From assembly GCA_934446455.1 (NCBI GenBank), contig CAKSEE010000048.1, positions 1 through 19,636 on the forward strand: 19,636 bases of DNA. The letters are read 5' to 3'. A program made the position numbers and the translations under genes. Shown here one piece after another: positions 1 through 7,032 of this stretch. The stretch is from an uncultured Oscillospiraceae bacterium (GTDB lineage: Bacteria; Bacillota; Clostridia; Oscillospirales; Ruminococcaceae). The notes under the pieces are model-generated. The model had not been told where the DNA came from. It saw only the letters and a program-made list of their open reading frames with translations, and did not search any database. Numbering within the stretch: the stretch's first letter is position 1; each line of letters starts with the position of its first letter.

Positions 1-127
1 GCCGTCGCGCTGCGTAAGGCGTGCGCAGCACGGTGTCGCGTTGCGTAAGGCGTAAGCCGTCGCGCTGCGTAAGGCGTGCGCAGCACGGTGTCGCGTTGCG
101 TAAGGCGTAAGCCGTCGCGCTGCGTAA
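1..127. repeat. 55-bp tandem repeat, about 2.3 copies
   Basis: Positions 1-55 and 56-110 are identical. A third partial copy begins at 111 and breaks off after about 17 bases. Each unit contains two diverged half-units built around GTCGCG(C/T)TGCGTAAGGCGT, so the array grew from a shorter repeat. The left end is cut by the window edge and the true copy number is unknown. The array has no spacer/repeat alternation, so it is not a CRISPR. An open frame runs through it into the rluB-like gene, but codons there look random and the good start lies downstream. Confidence 0.9.
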
Positions 128-138
128 GCCGTCGCGTA

Positions 139-190
139 AACACTTGTGCGGATAGAAGAGTTTTTGCCTCGGGAGACCCGAGGCAAAAAA
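139..190. repeat. dispersed repeat fragment with long hairpin
   Basis: A 19-base segment at 140-158 (ACACTTGTGCGGATAGAAG) recurs in inverted orientation at 8566-8584. In both places it is joined to a hairpin with T-run and A-run arms. Here TTTTTGCCTCGGG (161-173) pairs with CCCGAGGCAAAAA (177-189) around an AGA loop. The related hairpin lies at 8533-8563. No T-run follows the stem on either strand, so this is better called a repeat hairpin than a terminator. The rest of the pre-gene stretch, 191-297, shows nothing I can name except the GGAGG site at 289-293. Confidence 0.75.
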
Positions 191-297
191 GGTATCTCAG
201 AGGGTTGCCTGTCGGTATTCGGCGGGCGGCTTTTCGGGGTGAAAGGGCGCGGGGACGCGCGGAATGCGGAGCGTTCCGCCCTGAATGTGGAGGACAA

Positions 298-1056
298 ATG
301 GAAAAGATAAGGATACAGAAGATAATTGCGGACAGCGGCTACTGCTCGCGCAGAAAGGCGGAGGAGTACATCGCCGCAGGCTATGTTACGGTGAACGGCA
401 GGGCGTGTTCGCTTGGCGACAAGGCAAGTCCCACGGACGATCTTATAAAGGTGGGCGAGGACGAGATATCCTGCGAGCCTGTTGAAAAGCGCTACATAAT
501 GCTCAACAAGCCGCGCGGGTACGTTACCACCATGTCAGACGAAAAGGGCAGGCGCATAGCTTCCGACCTGCTGACGGGCATAGACGAGCGGCTGTTTCCC
601 GTGGGCAGGCTCGACAGGAACTCAGAGGGGCTGCTGATATTCACCAACGACGGCGAGCTTGCAAACGACATCATGCACCCGTCAAGACATATTCCCAAAA
701 CATACCGCGTAACGATAGACGGGCGCGTATCCGAGGAGCAGCTGTCAAGGCTCATGTCGGGCGTGGAGCTTGACGACGGCGCTGTAACGCTGCCGTGCAG
801 CGTAGAGGTGCTGACGGAAGAACCCGAGCGCACGGTGCTTCGCGTTACGATAAAGCAGGGGCTTAACAGGCAGATTCGTCGTATGTGCGCGGCCGTTGGG
901 CTGCAGGTAGGCAGGCTGCGCCGCGTTGCCATAGGCGGCGTAAGGCTCGGAATGCTCAAATCCGGCGAGTGGCGCGACCTTACCAAGGAGGAGCTGCGGC
1001 AGCTGCGCGCGGCGGCAGGCAAGAAGAATGCTGCGGGAAAGGCGGGCAGAAGATGA
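298..1056 (+). CDS. rluB: RluB/RsuA-family ribosomal RNA pseudouridine synthase
   Basis: This 252-residue protein should isomerise a uridine of 23S rRNA to pseudouridine in the cytoplasm. The N-terminal S4 RNA-binding domain spans roughly residues 3-60 (IRIQKIIADSGYCSRRKAEE). The catalytic domain follows, with KPRGYVTT at 71-78 and the RsuA/RluB motif GRLDRNSEGLL at 103-113; Asp106 is the expected catalytic aspartate. A GLNRQIRRM motif follows near residues 193-201. Length matches the family. ATG 298 is chosen because GGAGG at 289-293 precedes it and the S4 domain begins at once. The frame is open further upstream through the tandem repeat, but that extension has no homology. The stop overlaps the next gene as ATGA. 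RluB fits better than RsuA, but the exact target uridine is inferred from family only. Confidence 0.92.
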   Translation: MEKIRIQKIIADSGYCSRRKAEEYIAAGYVTVNGRACSLGDKASPTDDLIKVGEDEISCEPVEKRYIMLNKPRGYVTTMSDEKGRRIASDLLTGIDERLFPVGRLDRNSEGLLIFTNDGELANDIMHPSRHIPKTYRVTIDGRVSEEQLSRLMSGVELDDGAVTLPCSVEVLTEEPERTVLRVTIKQGLNRQIRRMCAAVGLQVGRLRRVAIGGVRLGMLKSGEWRDLTKEELRQLRAAAGKKNAAGKAGRR

Positions 1057-1370
1057 TAGAGATCCTGCAAAACAAGGCGAACACGGAAAAAATCGAGTTC
1101 AACGCGCGCGACGGAGAGGAGGTCCTCGGCACCTGCGCGGGCGTTCTTGAGGGCGACTGCTTTGTGTTCGACACGCTCGAGTGCGACGACTTTTTCGCGG
1201 ACGGTCTGGTGCGCGCGATACTCAACCTTATGGACCTGCACGGCGTTGAAAAGGCGCGTTTCGCGCTCTCGGAGGAGAACCTCGGCAGGCTGAGAAAGGT
1301 CGGGATTCTGAGCGACGGAGCGCAGATAGAGAGCATTGCGGAGTTTTTTGACGGAAAGCACTGCGGCTGA
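1053..1370 (+). CDS. small hypothetical protein, possibly GNAT-like
   Basis: This 105-residue protein is translationally coupled to the pseudouridine synthase through an ATGA overlap (start 1053, upstream stop 1054-1056). It is acidic, with no signal peptide or membrane segment. The pattern FADGLVRAILNLMDLHGVEKARFAL, given here as FADGLVRAILNLMD then LHGVEKARFAL, followed by a Leu-rich end, resembles the strand-helix-strand core of short GNAT-like domains found in Clostridia. I cannot see a convincing acetyl-CoA pyrophosphate-binding loop (R/Q-x-x-G-x-G/A), so enzymatic activity is doubtful. Position in a two-gene unit with an rRNA modification enzyme suggests a translation-linked role at most. 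A strong terminator follows at 1390. Function is unassigned. Confidence 0.75.
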   Translation: MIEILQNKANTEKIEFNARDGEEVLGTCAGVLEGDCFVFDTLECDDFFADGLVRAILNLMDLHGVEKARFALSEENLGRLRKVGILSDGAQIESIAEFFDGKHCG

Positions 1371-1389
1371 ATCCGATACGGAAATAACA

Positions 1390-1432
1390 CCCCGAACGTT
1401 CAGGGCGCTCCCTGAGCTGTTCGGGGATTTTT
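1390..1432 (+). terminator. rho-independent terminator of the rluB unit
   Basis: Arms 1390-1405 (CCCCGAACGTTCAGGG) and 1410-1426 form a long GC-rich stem with small mismatches around a CGCT loop, followed by ATTTTT at 1427-1432. It closes the two-gene unit ending at 1370. Confidence 0.85.
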
Positions 1433-1458
1433 GCCTTAAGGCGAAAATGGCACGTTTT

Positions 1459-1489
1459 TTTACAGGTTGTAAGGGGTGTGGTGTATAAT
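1459..1489 (+). promoter_or_regulatory. candidate sigma-A promoter for the exported-protein cluster
   Basis: A perfect TATAAT -10 lies at 1484-1489, with TTTACA at 1459-1464 as the best -35 (19-base spacer, longer than ideal). Transcription would begin near 1496, about 35 bases before the first start codon at 1530. It would serve the three tandem paralogs, which are separated by only 12 bases each. Confidence 0.6.
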
Positions 1490-1529
1490 AAGGAAAACGC
1501 CGTATTCGGCGAAAACGGGAGGTATTAAA

Positions 1530-2753
1530 ATGAAGCGTATGAGGAGATTCGCCGCGCTTTTATGCGCTCTGCTTGCGGTGACAGGGTGCGAAAGCGGCGA
1601 TGACAGCGGCGCAGGGTCTGAAGCCGCGCTTTCGTCCGTGGAAAGCGGGGATACTCATGGCGGCGCGGAGCCTGAAACGGAGTACTCGTCCGAGGAAAGC
1701 GGGGATATTCAGAACGGCGTGAGGTTTGAAACGGTGCTTGCGCCCGAGTATGACAAATACCGCATAGCAGGGCATAGCGCTGCGAGCATAAACCATAAGG
1801 AGGGGGCGCTGTACTATACCACCCCCGATTCGGGCTTGTGCAGAATTGCCGTCGTTGACGGCGAGGGCAGGGCGAGCGTAAAAACCTATGAGGATATGCG
1901 GGGCGTGAATTATTCCGCCGGGGTTCCGGAGCTCATAAGGGAAAACGGGCGTTACTACCTGCTGCAAGACGGCACGGAGCTTGATGAAAGCAAATACGGT
2001 ATTTACATCACAGACCTTGCAGGGACGGTGTATGCAGGGACGGACGACTCCGATGTTTTATATTCGCTGCGCACACGCGAAAAGGCGCTTGAAGTAAAGG
2101 GCGGGTATACATACCTCTACAACCGCGACGGCAGCAGGGCGCTTGTTTCCCGCGAGGGAGAGGATACAGTGCTTAAGGACGGCGAGGGAAACACGCTTGC
2201 AACGCTTACCGGCGTCAGATACGACGGCAGCCCAGACGCGTTCCGCTTCTGCGAGGACGACGTAGGCACGGAATACATAGCTGGCTCTGAAAGCGGTATG
2301 TGGAGCGTTGACGGGGCGGAAATAGCAGGCGATTCAGACGAGCTTCTTTTCGCCAAATCAGGCGGCTATGCCGACGATTTGTACAAGTCAAGGAAAATAG
2401 AAAGCACGTTTGAGGACGGCGTGACGCGGATATACGACAGGGAAACAGGCGATATGCTTGCGCAGGGCGCGCTGGCGGCTCCTATAGCGCTCCCCGATGT
2501 GAACGTGCAGGTAGCCAACCCCGACGGTTTTGTGTGGGGAGAATCGTCCTTACGTTACGTTGCGCCCGTTGAAAAGGACGGGGCGGTGTTCCTGAACGTT
2601 TACGACAATCAGAGCGGCGAGCTTCTGCGCTCTGAGCGGATTGAGGGGAGCATTGCGGAGATTTACGCGCTCGGCGAGGACGTGCGCGCGTCGACGGAGT
2701 TCTTCTGTGTAACGGAAAATAACGGCAGATACGGGCTCATCAGAATATCTTGA
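1530..2753 (+). CDS. exported lipoprotein, first of three tandem paralogs
   Basis: This 407-residue protein has a lipoprotein signal (MKRMRRFAALLCALLAVTGC) with the lipidated cysteine at residue 20, so it should be anchored on the outer face of the membrane. A Ser/Glu/Gly-rich linker follows, then the shared family opening RFETVLAPEYDKY. The C-terminal part has short motifs typical of beta-propeller-like repeats: RIYDRETGDMLA and FLNVYDNQSGELLRSERI, ending NNGRYGLIRIS. No enzyme motif is visible. ATG 1530 is chosen because GGGAGG at 1517-1522 precedes it by 7 bases and the signal peptide starts there. An exact-period 54-bp duplication lengthens the linker (1632-1739). The two following genes are diverged copies. 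Function is unknown; a cell-surface sensor or binding role is conceivable but unsupported. Confidence 0.88.
   Translation: MKRMRRFAALLCALLAVTGCESGDDSGAGSEAALSSVESGDTHGGAEPETEYSSEESGDIQNGVRFETVLAPEYDKYRIAGHSAASINHKEGALYYTTPDSGLCRIAVVDGEGRASVKTYEDMRGVNYSAGVPELIRENGRYYLLQDGTELDESKYGIYITDLAGTVYAGTDDSDVLYSLRTREKALEVKGGYTYLYNRDGSRALVSREGEDTVLKDGEGNTLATLTGVRYDGSPDAFRFCEDDVGTEYIAGSESGMWSVDGAEIAGDSDELLFAKSGGYADDLYKSRKIESTFEDGVTRIYDRETGDMLAQGALAAPIALPDVNVQVANPDGFVWGESSLRYVAPVEKDGAVFLNVYDNQSGELLRSERIEGSIAEIYALGEDVRASTEFFCVTENNGRYGLIRIS
1632..1739 (+). repeat. 54-bp in-frame tandem duplication inside a lipoprotein gene
   Basis: Unit 1632-1685 (SSVESGDTHGGAEPETEY) and unit 1686-1739 (SSEESGDIQNGVRFETVL) align base for base at a spacing of 54, or 18 codons. 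The second copy contains the family-conserved RFETVL opening. The first copy has drifted into linker sequence (EPETEY). Confidence 0.8.
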
Positions 2754-2765
2754 CGGAGGTGCAAC

Positions 2766-3818
2766 ATGAAGCTTATCAAAAGACTTACAGCGCTTATTTG
2801 TGCGGCTGCGGCGGCAGGCTCGGCGCTTGCTGCGTCGGGGTGCGGCAGCGGCGCGAGGTTTGAAACGGTGCTTAAAAACGAGTATACCGCGTACAGCTAT
2901 GCAAAAATGTCGAGCGAGAGCGGATTTTTCGTTAAGGAATACGACGAGAATGGACCCCAACAAATAATAGCAACGACCGATGAGGTGACTGCGGTAATGC
3001 CCGACGGCTCTGTGAACAGAATAAGCCTTGGCGGGGAGAAGGAAGTCGTGCTTATCGGGTTTGAGGCACGCGACAGAAGCGCGGAGAATTTCTGGCTCGC
3101 GGGCGGCAAAGTGCAGGACGAATCTTTCAATGGCCAGCCGCAGACTTTTTACTCGGCAAGCGGACAAAGCTTTGAAGCGTTTATCGCCGACGACGGGCAG
3201 ACAAAGCGCGTTTACTCCACCCTTGGCGAAAAGATATACGAAGCGCCGTCCGACAGCGCAGAGCAGCTCACGGGTTTTGCGAGATACAGCGGCAGAACGC
3301 TTGTTGAGTCCGCCGGCGATAACACCGTGCAGCTCAGGACGACCGACGGCAGGGTGATAAAGTCGTTTGAGGGCGCAGCCGAAATCGGGCTTGACTATGA
3401 TTATACCGAGTACGTTGCCGTTTACCCCGACAGGTACAGCATGACGCGCGACAACGCCGGGTATTACGACATGGACGGGAAGAGCATATCCGCGGATTCG
3501 CTTGTTCTTGACAACCCCGAAAATGACTGCGCGCTTGCGGCAGGAAACGGCGAGCTTGTAAACAGGCAGACGGGCGAGCTTATTGCACAGGCGGACGGTC
3601 AGAATCCGCTGTACTTCCGCGGAAAATTTTATGTTGCCGCGATACGCGACGAGGTGGGTTATATCGAGGTTTACGACGCGGATACGGGAAAGCTGCTCGG
3701 TTCGCACAAACTTGGCGATTACCGTGTGAGCAGGTTTTACAAAAGCGCTTACGGAGTGTTCGCGGTAACCTGCTATAATCACGAAAACCGCGATTACGGT
3801 CTGATAAAAATATCCTGA
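2766..3818 (+). CDS. exported lipoprotein, second tandem paralog
   Basis: This 350-residue protein has signal MKLIKRLTALICAAAAAGSA and a lipobox ending ASGC with the lipid cysteine at residue 26. The mature part opens with RFETVLKNEYTAYSYAKM, the same opening as the upstream gene. Shared blocks with the third paralog include SFEGAAEIGLDYDY, YYDMDGKSISADSL, an NRQTGELIAQADG repeat and the C-terminal YIEVYDADTGKLLGSHKLG. These Y-D-x-x-T-G-x-L repeats suggest beta-propeller blades, but I cannot count blades reliably. GGAGG at 2755-2759 sits 6 bases before ATG 2766, and only 12 bases separate it from the previous stop. No recognised catalytic residues. Function unknown. Confidence 0.87.
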   Translation: MKLIKRLTALICAAAAAGSALAASGCGSGARFETVLKNEYTAYSYAKMSSESGFFVKEYDENGPQQIIATTDEVTAVMPDGSVNRISLGGEKEVVLIGFEARDRSAENFWLAGGKVQDESFNGQPQTFYSASGQSFEAFIADDGQTKRVYSTLGEKIYEAPSDSAEQLTGFARYSGRTLVESAGDNTVQLRTTDGRVIKSFEGAAEIGLDYDYTEYVAVYPDRYSMTRDNAGYYDMDGKSISADSLVLDNPENDCALAAGNGELVNRQTGELIAQADGQNPLYFRGKFYVAAIRDEVGYIEVYDADTGKLLGSHKLGDYRVSRFYKSAYGVFAVTCYNHENRDYGLIKIS

Positions 3819-3830
3819 CGGAGGTGCGAT

Positions 3831-4967
3831 ATGAAGCTTATCAAAAGGCTTACCGCGCTTTTATGCGCGGCTGCGGCGGCTGTTTCCTGCGCGGTGAGCG
3901 CTTCAGCGGCGGGGACTCAGGTGAAGTTCACGACGGTGTTCAAGCCGAAGTATGAAACGGTATCCTACTGCTACAGGACTGGGCGCGTACTTTACGGCGG
4001 GTACATAATAAAGGGCGGCAAGACCGCCTCGGACGGCTCTGTAACGACGGATACAGTGATAGCGTTCGACAAGAACGGCAAGAAGCGCACGGTGGACTTA
4101 GGGCAGAAAAGGCGGCTTGCGGCGATGAATATGTCGCATGACAACGGCGTGCTTTACGACGAGGACGACCGCCTCGCGGTATGCCCGAGCGGCAAAACGC
4201 TGAGCGGGGTCACGCTCACGGAAAAATGGAGCGCAACCTTTAACAGGGGCTATTTTGCTAACGATACCGCGTTTCGCGTGTGGGAGCGCGCCTCTGCGGG
4301 CGCTGTCACCTACTACGCGTATTATTCGGGCAGAAAGCTCTTTACGGAAACGGCGGACGGCGGCGAGCTGCTTTCGGGCTACTTTGAGCAGAACGGAAAT
4401 ATCTTGGTTTATGTAATATCTGCGGGCGTTACCGAGCTCAGAACGCCGAAGGGCAGCGTGCTCAGGACGTTCGAGGGCGCGGTGGGCGCGAACATCGACC
4501 ATAACGCGCAGGGGTACGTAGTCCGCTACCCCTACCGGACGCCGCGCGAGAGTGACAACCTGAACGACGCGGAGTATTACAATGCGAACGGCACTCCGGT
4601 TTCCAAAGAAACGCTTTGCCTTGAAATCGCAGACGAGAGCGGCAAAAGCGACGAGGACAACGCGGTATATTTCAATTACACGGGCGCATCGGGCGAGAGT
4701 CCCTCGCTCATAAGCAGGAAAACGGGCAAGACCATTGCGGCTTCAGCGGGTGTTGTAGCGTGGAGAATGTCGGGCGGTAAGGCGCTTGTCTGCACGAAAA
4801 GAAACGGAAAATACTATATTGAGGTGTACAACTCGTGCACGGGCAAGCTTATCGACAAAAAAGCGCTGGGCGAGTGCAGCATAGGCGGAACTTTCGGCTC
4901 GGAAAAATACATTTATATGTATTACTTCAAGAACAATAAGGCTACTATGATAAAAGTCGCGGTGTAA
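3831..4967 (+). CDS. secreted protein, third tandem paralog (no lipobox)
   Basis: This 378-residue protein starts with MKLIKRLTALLCAAAAAVSC, nearly identical at DNA level to the second paralog. The signal then continues to an AVSASA/A-type cleavage site instead of a lipobox. It should therefore be released, or held by contact with its lipidated relatives, rather than lipid-anchored. Shared motifs are KFTTVFKPKYETVSY, TFEGAVGANIDHN, AEYYNANGTPVSKETL, SLISRKTGKTIAASAG and YIEVYNSCTGKLIDKKALG. Spacing to the second gene is 12 bases with the same TGACGGAGGTGC junction. It is followed at once by a terminator. Function unknown. The change in anchoring between copies is the most informative feature. 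Confidence 0.87.
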   Translation: MKLIKRLTALLCAAAAAVSCAVSASAAGTQVKFTTVFKPKYETVSYCYRTGRVLYGGYIIKGGKTASDGSVTTDTVIAFDKNGKKRTVDLGQKRRLAAMNMSHDNGVLYDEDDRLAVCPSGKTLSGVTLTEKWSATFNRGYFANDTAFRVWERASAGAVTYYAYYSGRKLFTETADGGELLSGYFEQNGNILVYVISAGVTELRTPKGSVLRTFEGAVGANIDHNAQGYVVRYPYRTPRESDNLNDAEYYNANGTPVSKETLCLEIADESGKSDEDNAVYFNYTGASGESPSLISRKTGKTIAASAGVVAWRMSGGKALVCTKRNGKYYIEVYNSCTGKLIDKKALGECSIGGTFGSEKYIYMYYFKNNKATMIKVAV

Positions 4968-4974
4968 ATCCCTA

Positions 4975-5013
4975 TATGCCCCCGTTTCCGGCGGGGGCAT
5001 ACCTTATATAAGG
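4975..5013 (+). terminator. terminator-like hairpin plus palindrome
   Basis: Stem 4975-4984 (TATGCCCCCG) pairs with 4992-5001 around TTTCCGG. A perfect 12-base palindrome, CCTTATATAAGG, follows at 5002-5013. There is no T-run, so it may be a weak or bidirectional terminator closing the paralog cluster. Confidence 0.6.
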
Positions 5014-5205
5014 AAATGTCGAAAAACGTATGATTTGCGCGAAATAAGGCGCGTGAGCGGTGCCGAAGCCGCTTTGTATCGTGGGCGGGAGCCGCGCGCC
5101 TGCCGCGAAAAGAGTCGAAACTGTTGAAAATGTCTAAAGATAAAGCGCGGAACTGTTATAGTTTTTGTGGAATAAATAAAAAATATAAAAATGGCAAAAA
5201 TACGC
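5014..5205. other. intergenic stretch upstream of the carboxyltransferase operon
   Basis: The whole gene-free stretch is 4968-5311. After the hairpin, TGTCGAAAAACGTATG at 5017-5032 resembles the left arm of the repeat element at 8488-8503, so a degraded copy may lie here. The part from about 5100 becomes A-rich. One arm of a 13-base dyad is at 5126-5138. No open frame with a ribosome site is visible. Confidence 0.45.
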
Positions 5206-5261
5206 TTGTTATTTTTATCACGATGTAGTATAATTATTGTGGGTAAATTTTAGACATTTTC
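5126..5261 (+). promoter_or_regulatory. 13-base inverted pair flanking the carboxyltransferase promoter
   Basis: GAAAATGTCTAAA at 5126-5138 and TTTAGACATTTTC at 5249-5261 are exact reverse complements. The first lies about 70 bases upstream of the -35. The second lies just downstream of the expected transcription start near 5241. This could be an operator pair for a regulator binding at two sites with DNA looping, or a long-range mRNA/DNA pairing by chance. No regulator family is recognisable. Confidence 0.45.
5206..5234 (+). promoter_or_regulatory. sigma-A promoter of the carboxyltransferase operon
   Basis: TTGTTA at 5206-5211 and TATAAT at 5229-5234 are separated by exactly 17 bases. The transcript would start near 5241, giving a leader of about 70 bases. 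A small hairpin, CACCCG-CGG-CGGGTG, lies in the leader at 5269-5283, and GGAGGA at 5300-5305 precedes ATG 5312. Confidence 0.8.
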
Positions 5262-5311
5262 TGCGGAGCACCCGCGGCGGGTGTCTTGTATAGTAACATG
5301 GAGGAGACGAA

Positions 5312-6637
5312 ATGGCGTTTACAAAGACTTTGGCTGAAATGGAACAGAACGTTCCCGACAGCGACGCAAGAAAAAGACTGTCCGCTTTCTTTGACGAGGA
5401 CAGCTTCAGAGAGCTGGACAAATTCATGTCCGCAGACGGCGGCGCAGGCTCTGTTGTCGCAGGCTTCGGCACGGTGAACGGAGAGACTGCATACGCTTAC
5501 GCGCAGGACGTCAGCGTTAAGGGCGGCGCTGTTGACAAGAGCGCTGCAAACAAGATAAAGAAGATTTACGAGCTTGCCGCCAAGGCAGGCGCGCCCATAA
5601 CCGCTTTCTTTGATTCAAAGGGCGGCGACATTGCAGAGGGCATGGCGGTGCTTTCCGCTTACGGCGATATCGTCAGGGCCTCCGCTGCCGTATCGGGCGT
5701 TGTTCCGCAGATCGCTGTTATAAACGGCATATGCGCGGGCGCTGCGGCTATGATTGCCGCTATGTCCGACGTTATCATTATGACCGAAAAGGCTGAGCTT
5801 TTCATGACCGCGCCGTTCAACACGCCCGACGGAAAGCTCGAGGGCGCAGGCTCCGCGGCTAACGCTGCAAAGGCGGGCGTCTGCACTATCCTTGCAAAGG
5901 ACGACGAGGAAGCCGCTGCAAAGGCGAAGAAGCTCGCTGCGGTTCTTCCCGCTAACAATATAAGCCTTGCGGGCAACGACGATTACGTTGCAAACGAGGC
6001 GCAGGTTACCGCTTCCCTCAAGGGCGCAGACCTTGTAAAGGCTCTTGCGGACGAAAACAGCGTTGTAGAGTTCGGCGCGCAGTTTGGCAGCGCGGCTTAC
6101 ACGGCTGTTGCAAGCCTTAATTGGGCTACCGTTGCATTCGTTGCGACTGACAGGGCTGCAAAGCTCACCGCGGCTGACTGCGCTAAGATAGCGCGCTTCG
6201 TTCAGTTTGCGGACGTATTCTCCATTCCCGTTGTAACGCTCCTTGACACGGAGGGCTTTGAGGGCTCCTCTGCAGCAGAGCTTGCGGGCAGCGTAAGGGA
6301 CTGCGCAAAGCTCGCGCAGGTTTACGCAAGCGCTACCACCGCAAAGGTGAACATCGTAACGGGCAAGGCTATCGGCGCGGCTTACGCTGCATTCGACAGC
6401 GCTGACCTCTCCTACGCGTGGGAGAAGGCTGAGATAGCTCCGATGAACTCCGAGGCTGCAAAGGTATTCATGGGCGGCGAGCAGGACGCTTCTCCGTTCA
6501 CGGCTGCCGCGCTCGGCATGGTTGACGGCGTTATCGCCGCTGAGGACACGAGAGACGCTCTCGCTGCCGCTGTAGAGCTCTGCGCGGGCAAGAGAGTGGC
6601 TGCTCCCGCAAGAAAGCACGCTAACTTCGCATTCTGA
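5312..6637 (+). CDS. 12S-type acyl-CoA carboxyltransferase subunit
   Basis: This 441-residue protein belongs to the biotin-dependent acyl-CoA carboxyltransferase family (12S transcarboxylase, MmdA, PccB). It would exchange CO2 between an acyl-CoA and carboxybiotin. Family landmarks are FFDSKGGDIAEGMAVLSAYG (99-118), SGVVPQIAVINGICAG (128-143), LLDTEGFEG (310-318) and a C-terminal ARKHANFAF matching the 12S ending. It lacks about 80 N-terminal residues of the roughly 520-residue Propionibacterium 12S protein. Two oxyanion-hole glycine pairs are changed: the usual CAGGAS is CAGAAA (141-146) and the usual YGGSY is IGAAY (354-358). The protein is very alanine-rich and uses few codons, suggesting high expression. 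It is first in an operon with the biotin carrier and a 5S-type partner. The acyl substrate is unknown; methylmalonyl-CoA is the family default. Confidence 0.9.
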   Translation: MAFTKTLAEMEQNVPDSDARKRLSAFFDEDSFRELDKFMSADGGAGSVVAGFGTVNGETAYAYAQDVSVKGGAVDKSAANKIKKIYELAAKAGAPITAFFDSKGGDIAEGMAVLSAYGDIVRASAAVSGVVPQIAVINGICAGAAAMIAAMSDVIIMTEKAELFMTAPFNTPDGKLEGAGSAANAAKAGVCTILAKDDEEAAAKAKKLAAVLPANNISLAGNDDYVANEAQVTASLKGADLVKALADENSVVEFGAQFGSAAYTAVASLNWATVAFVATDRAAKLTAADCAKIARFVQFADVFSIPVVTLLDTEGFEGSSAAELAGSVRDCAKLAQVYASATTAKVNIVTGKAIGAAYAAFDSADLSYAWEKAEIAPMNSEAAKVFMGGEQDASPFTAAALGMVDGVIAAEDTRDALAAAVELCAGKRVAAPARKHANFAF

Positions 6638-6662
6638 TAAAATTATAAGAGAGGTATACAAA

Positions 6663-7016
6663 ATGAAAAGATACACAATCACCGTAAACGGCAACGCCTA
6701 TGATGTAACTGTTGACGAGGCTGACGGTTCCGCTGCGCCCGTTGCTGCGGCTCCCGCGCCCAAGAAGGCGGCTCCCAAGAAGGCTGCGGCTCCCGCTGCA
6801 GGCGGCACGCCCATAAGCGCGCCCATGCCCGGCACCATCATGGATGTAAAGGTAAAGGTTGGCGACAAGGTTACAAACGGTACTGTTGTAGCTGTTCTTG
6901 AGGCTCTTAAGATGGAGAACGACATCGTATGCGACAGAGACGGCGTTGTAACGGGCGTTTGCGTTGCAAAGGGCGATTCCGTTGAAACGGGCGCTGCTGT
7001 AGTTACCATTGCTTGA
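6663..7016 (+). CDS. biotin carboxyl carrier protein (1.3S-type)
   Basis: This 117-residue protein carries biotin between two carboxyltransferase sites. Residues 1-20 form the short N-terminal strand region (MKRYTITVNGNAYDVTVDEA). Residues 22-48 are a flexible Ala/Pro/Lys linker. Residues 49-117 are a biotinyl domain. The acceptor is Lys83 in EALKMEND; the usual AMKM is ALKM here, a tolerated variant. The lysine sits 34 residues from the C terminus, as expected. GAGAGG upstream of ATG 6663 gives the start. It lies 25 bases after the 12S-type gene and 16 bases before the 5S-type gene, so the three are surely co-transcribed. A separate biotin ligase must act in trans. Confidence 0.95.
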   Translation: MKRYTITVNGNAYDVTVDEADGSAAPVAAAPAPKKAAPKKAAAPAAGGTPISAPMPGTIMDVKVKVGDKVTNGTVVAVLEALKMENDIVCDRDGVVTGVCVAKGDSVETGAAVVTIA

Positions 7017-7032
7017 CCATAAGGAGAAGAAA

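Noticed and set aside
1..127. CRISPR array
   Set aside because: The copies are contiguous without unique spacers, and no cas genes are present.
161..189. Rho-independent terminator
   Set aside because: The T-run is the 5' arm of the stem and is paired with the A-run; no unpaired T-run follows on either strand.
7009..7032. TTG start for the 5S-type subunit
   Set aside because: It overlaps the biotin carrier stop and has no ribosome site. ATG 7033 has AAGGAG at the right distance and the conserved N terminus.
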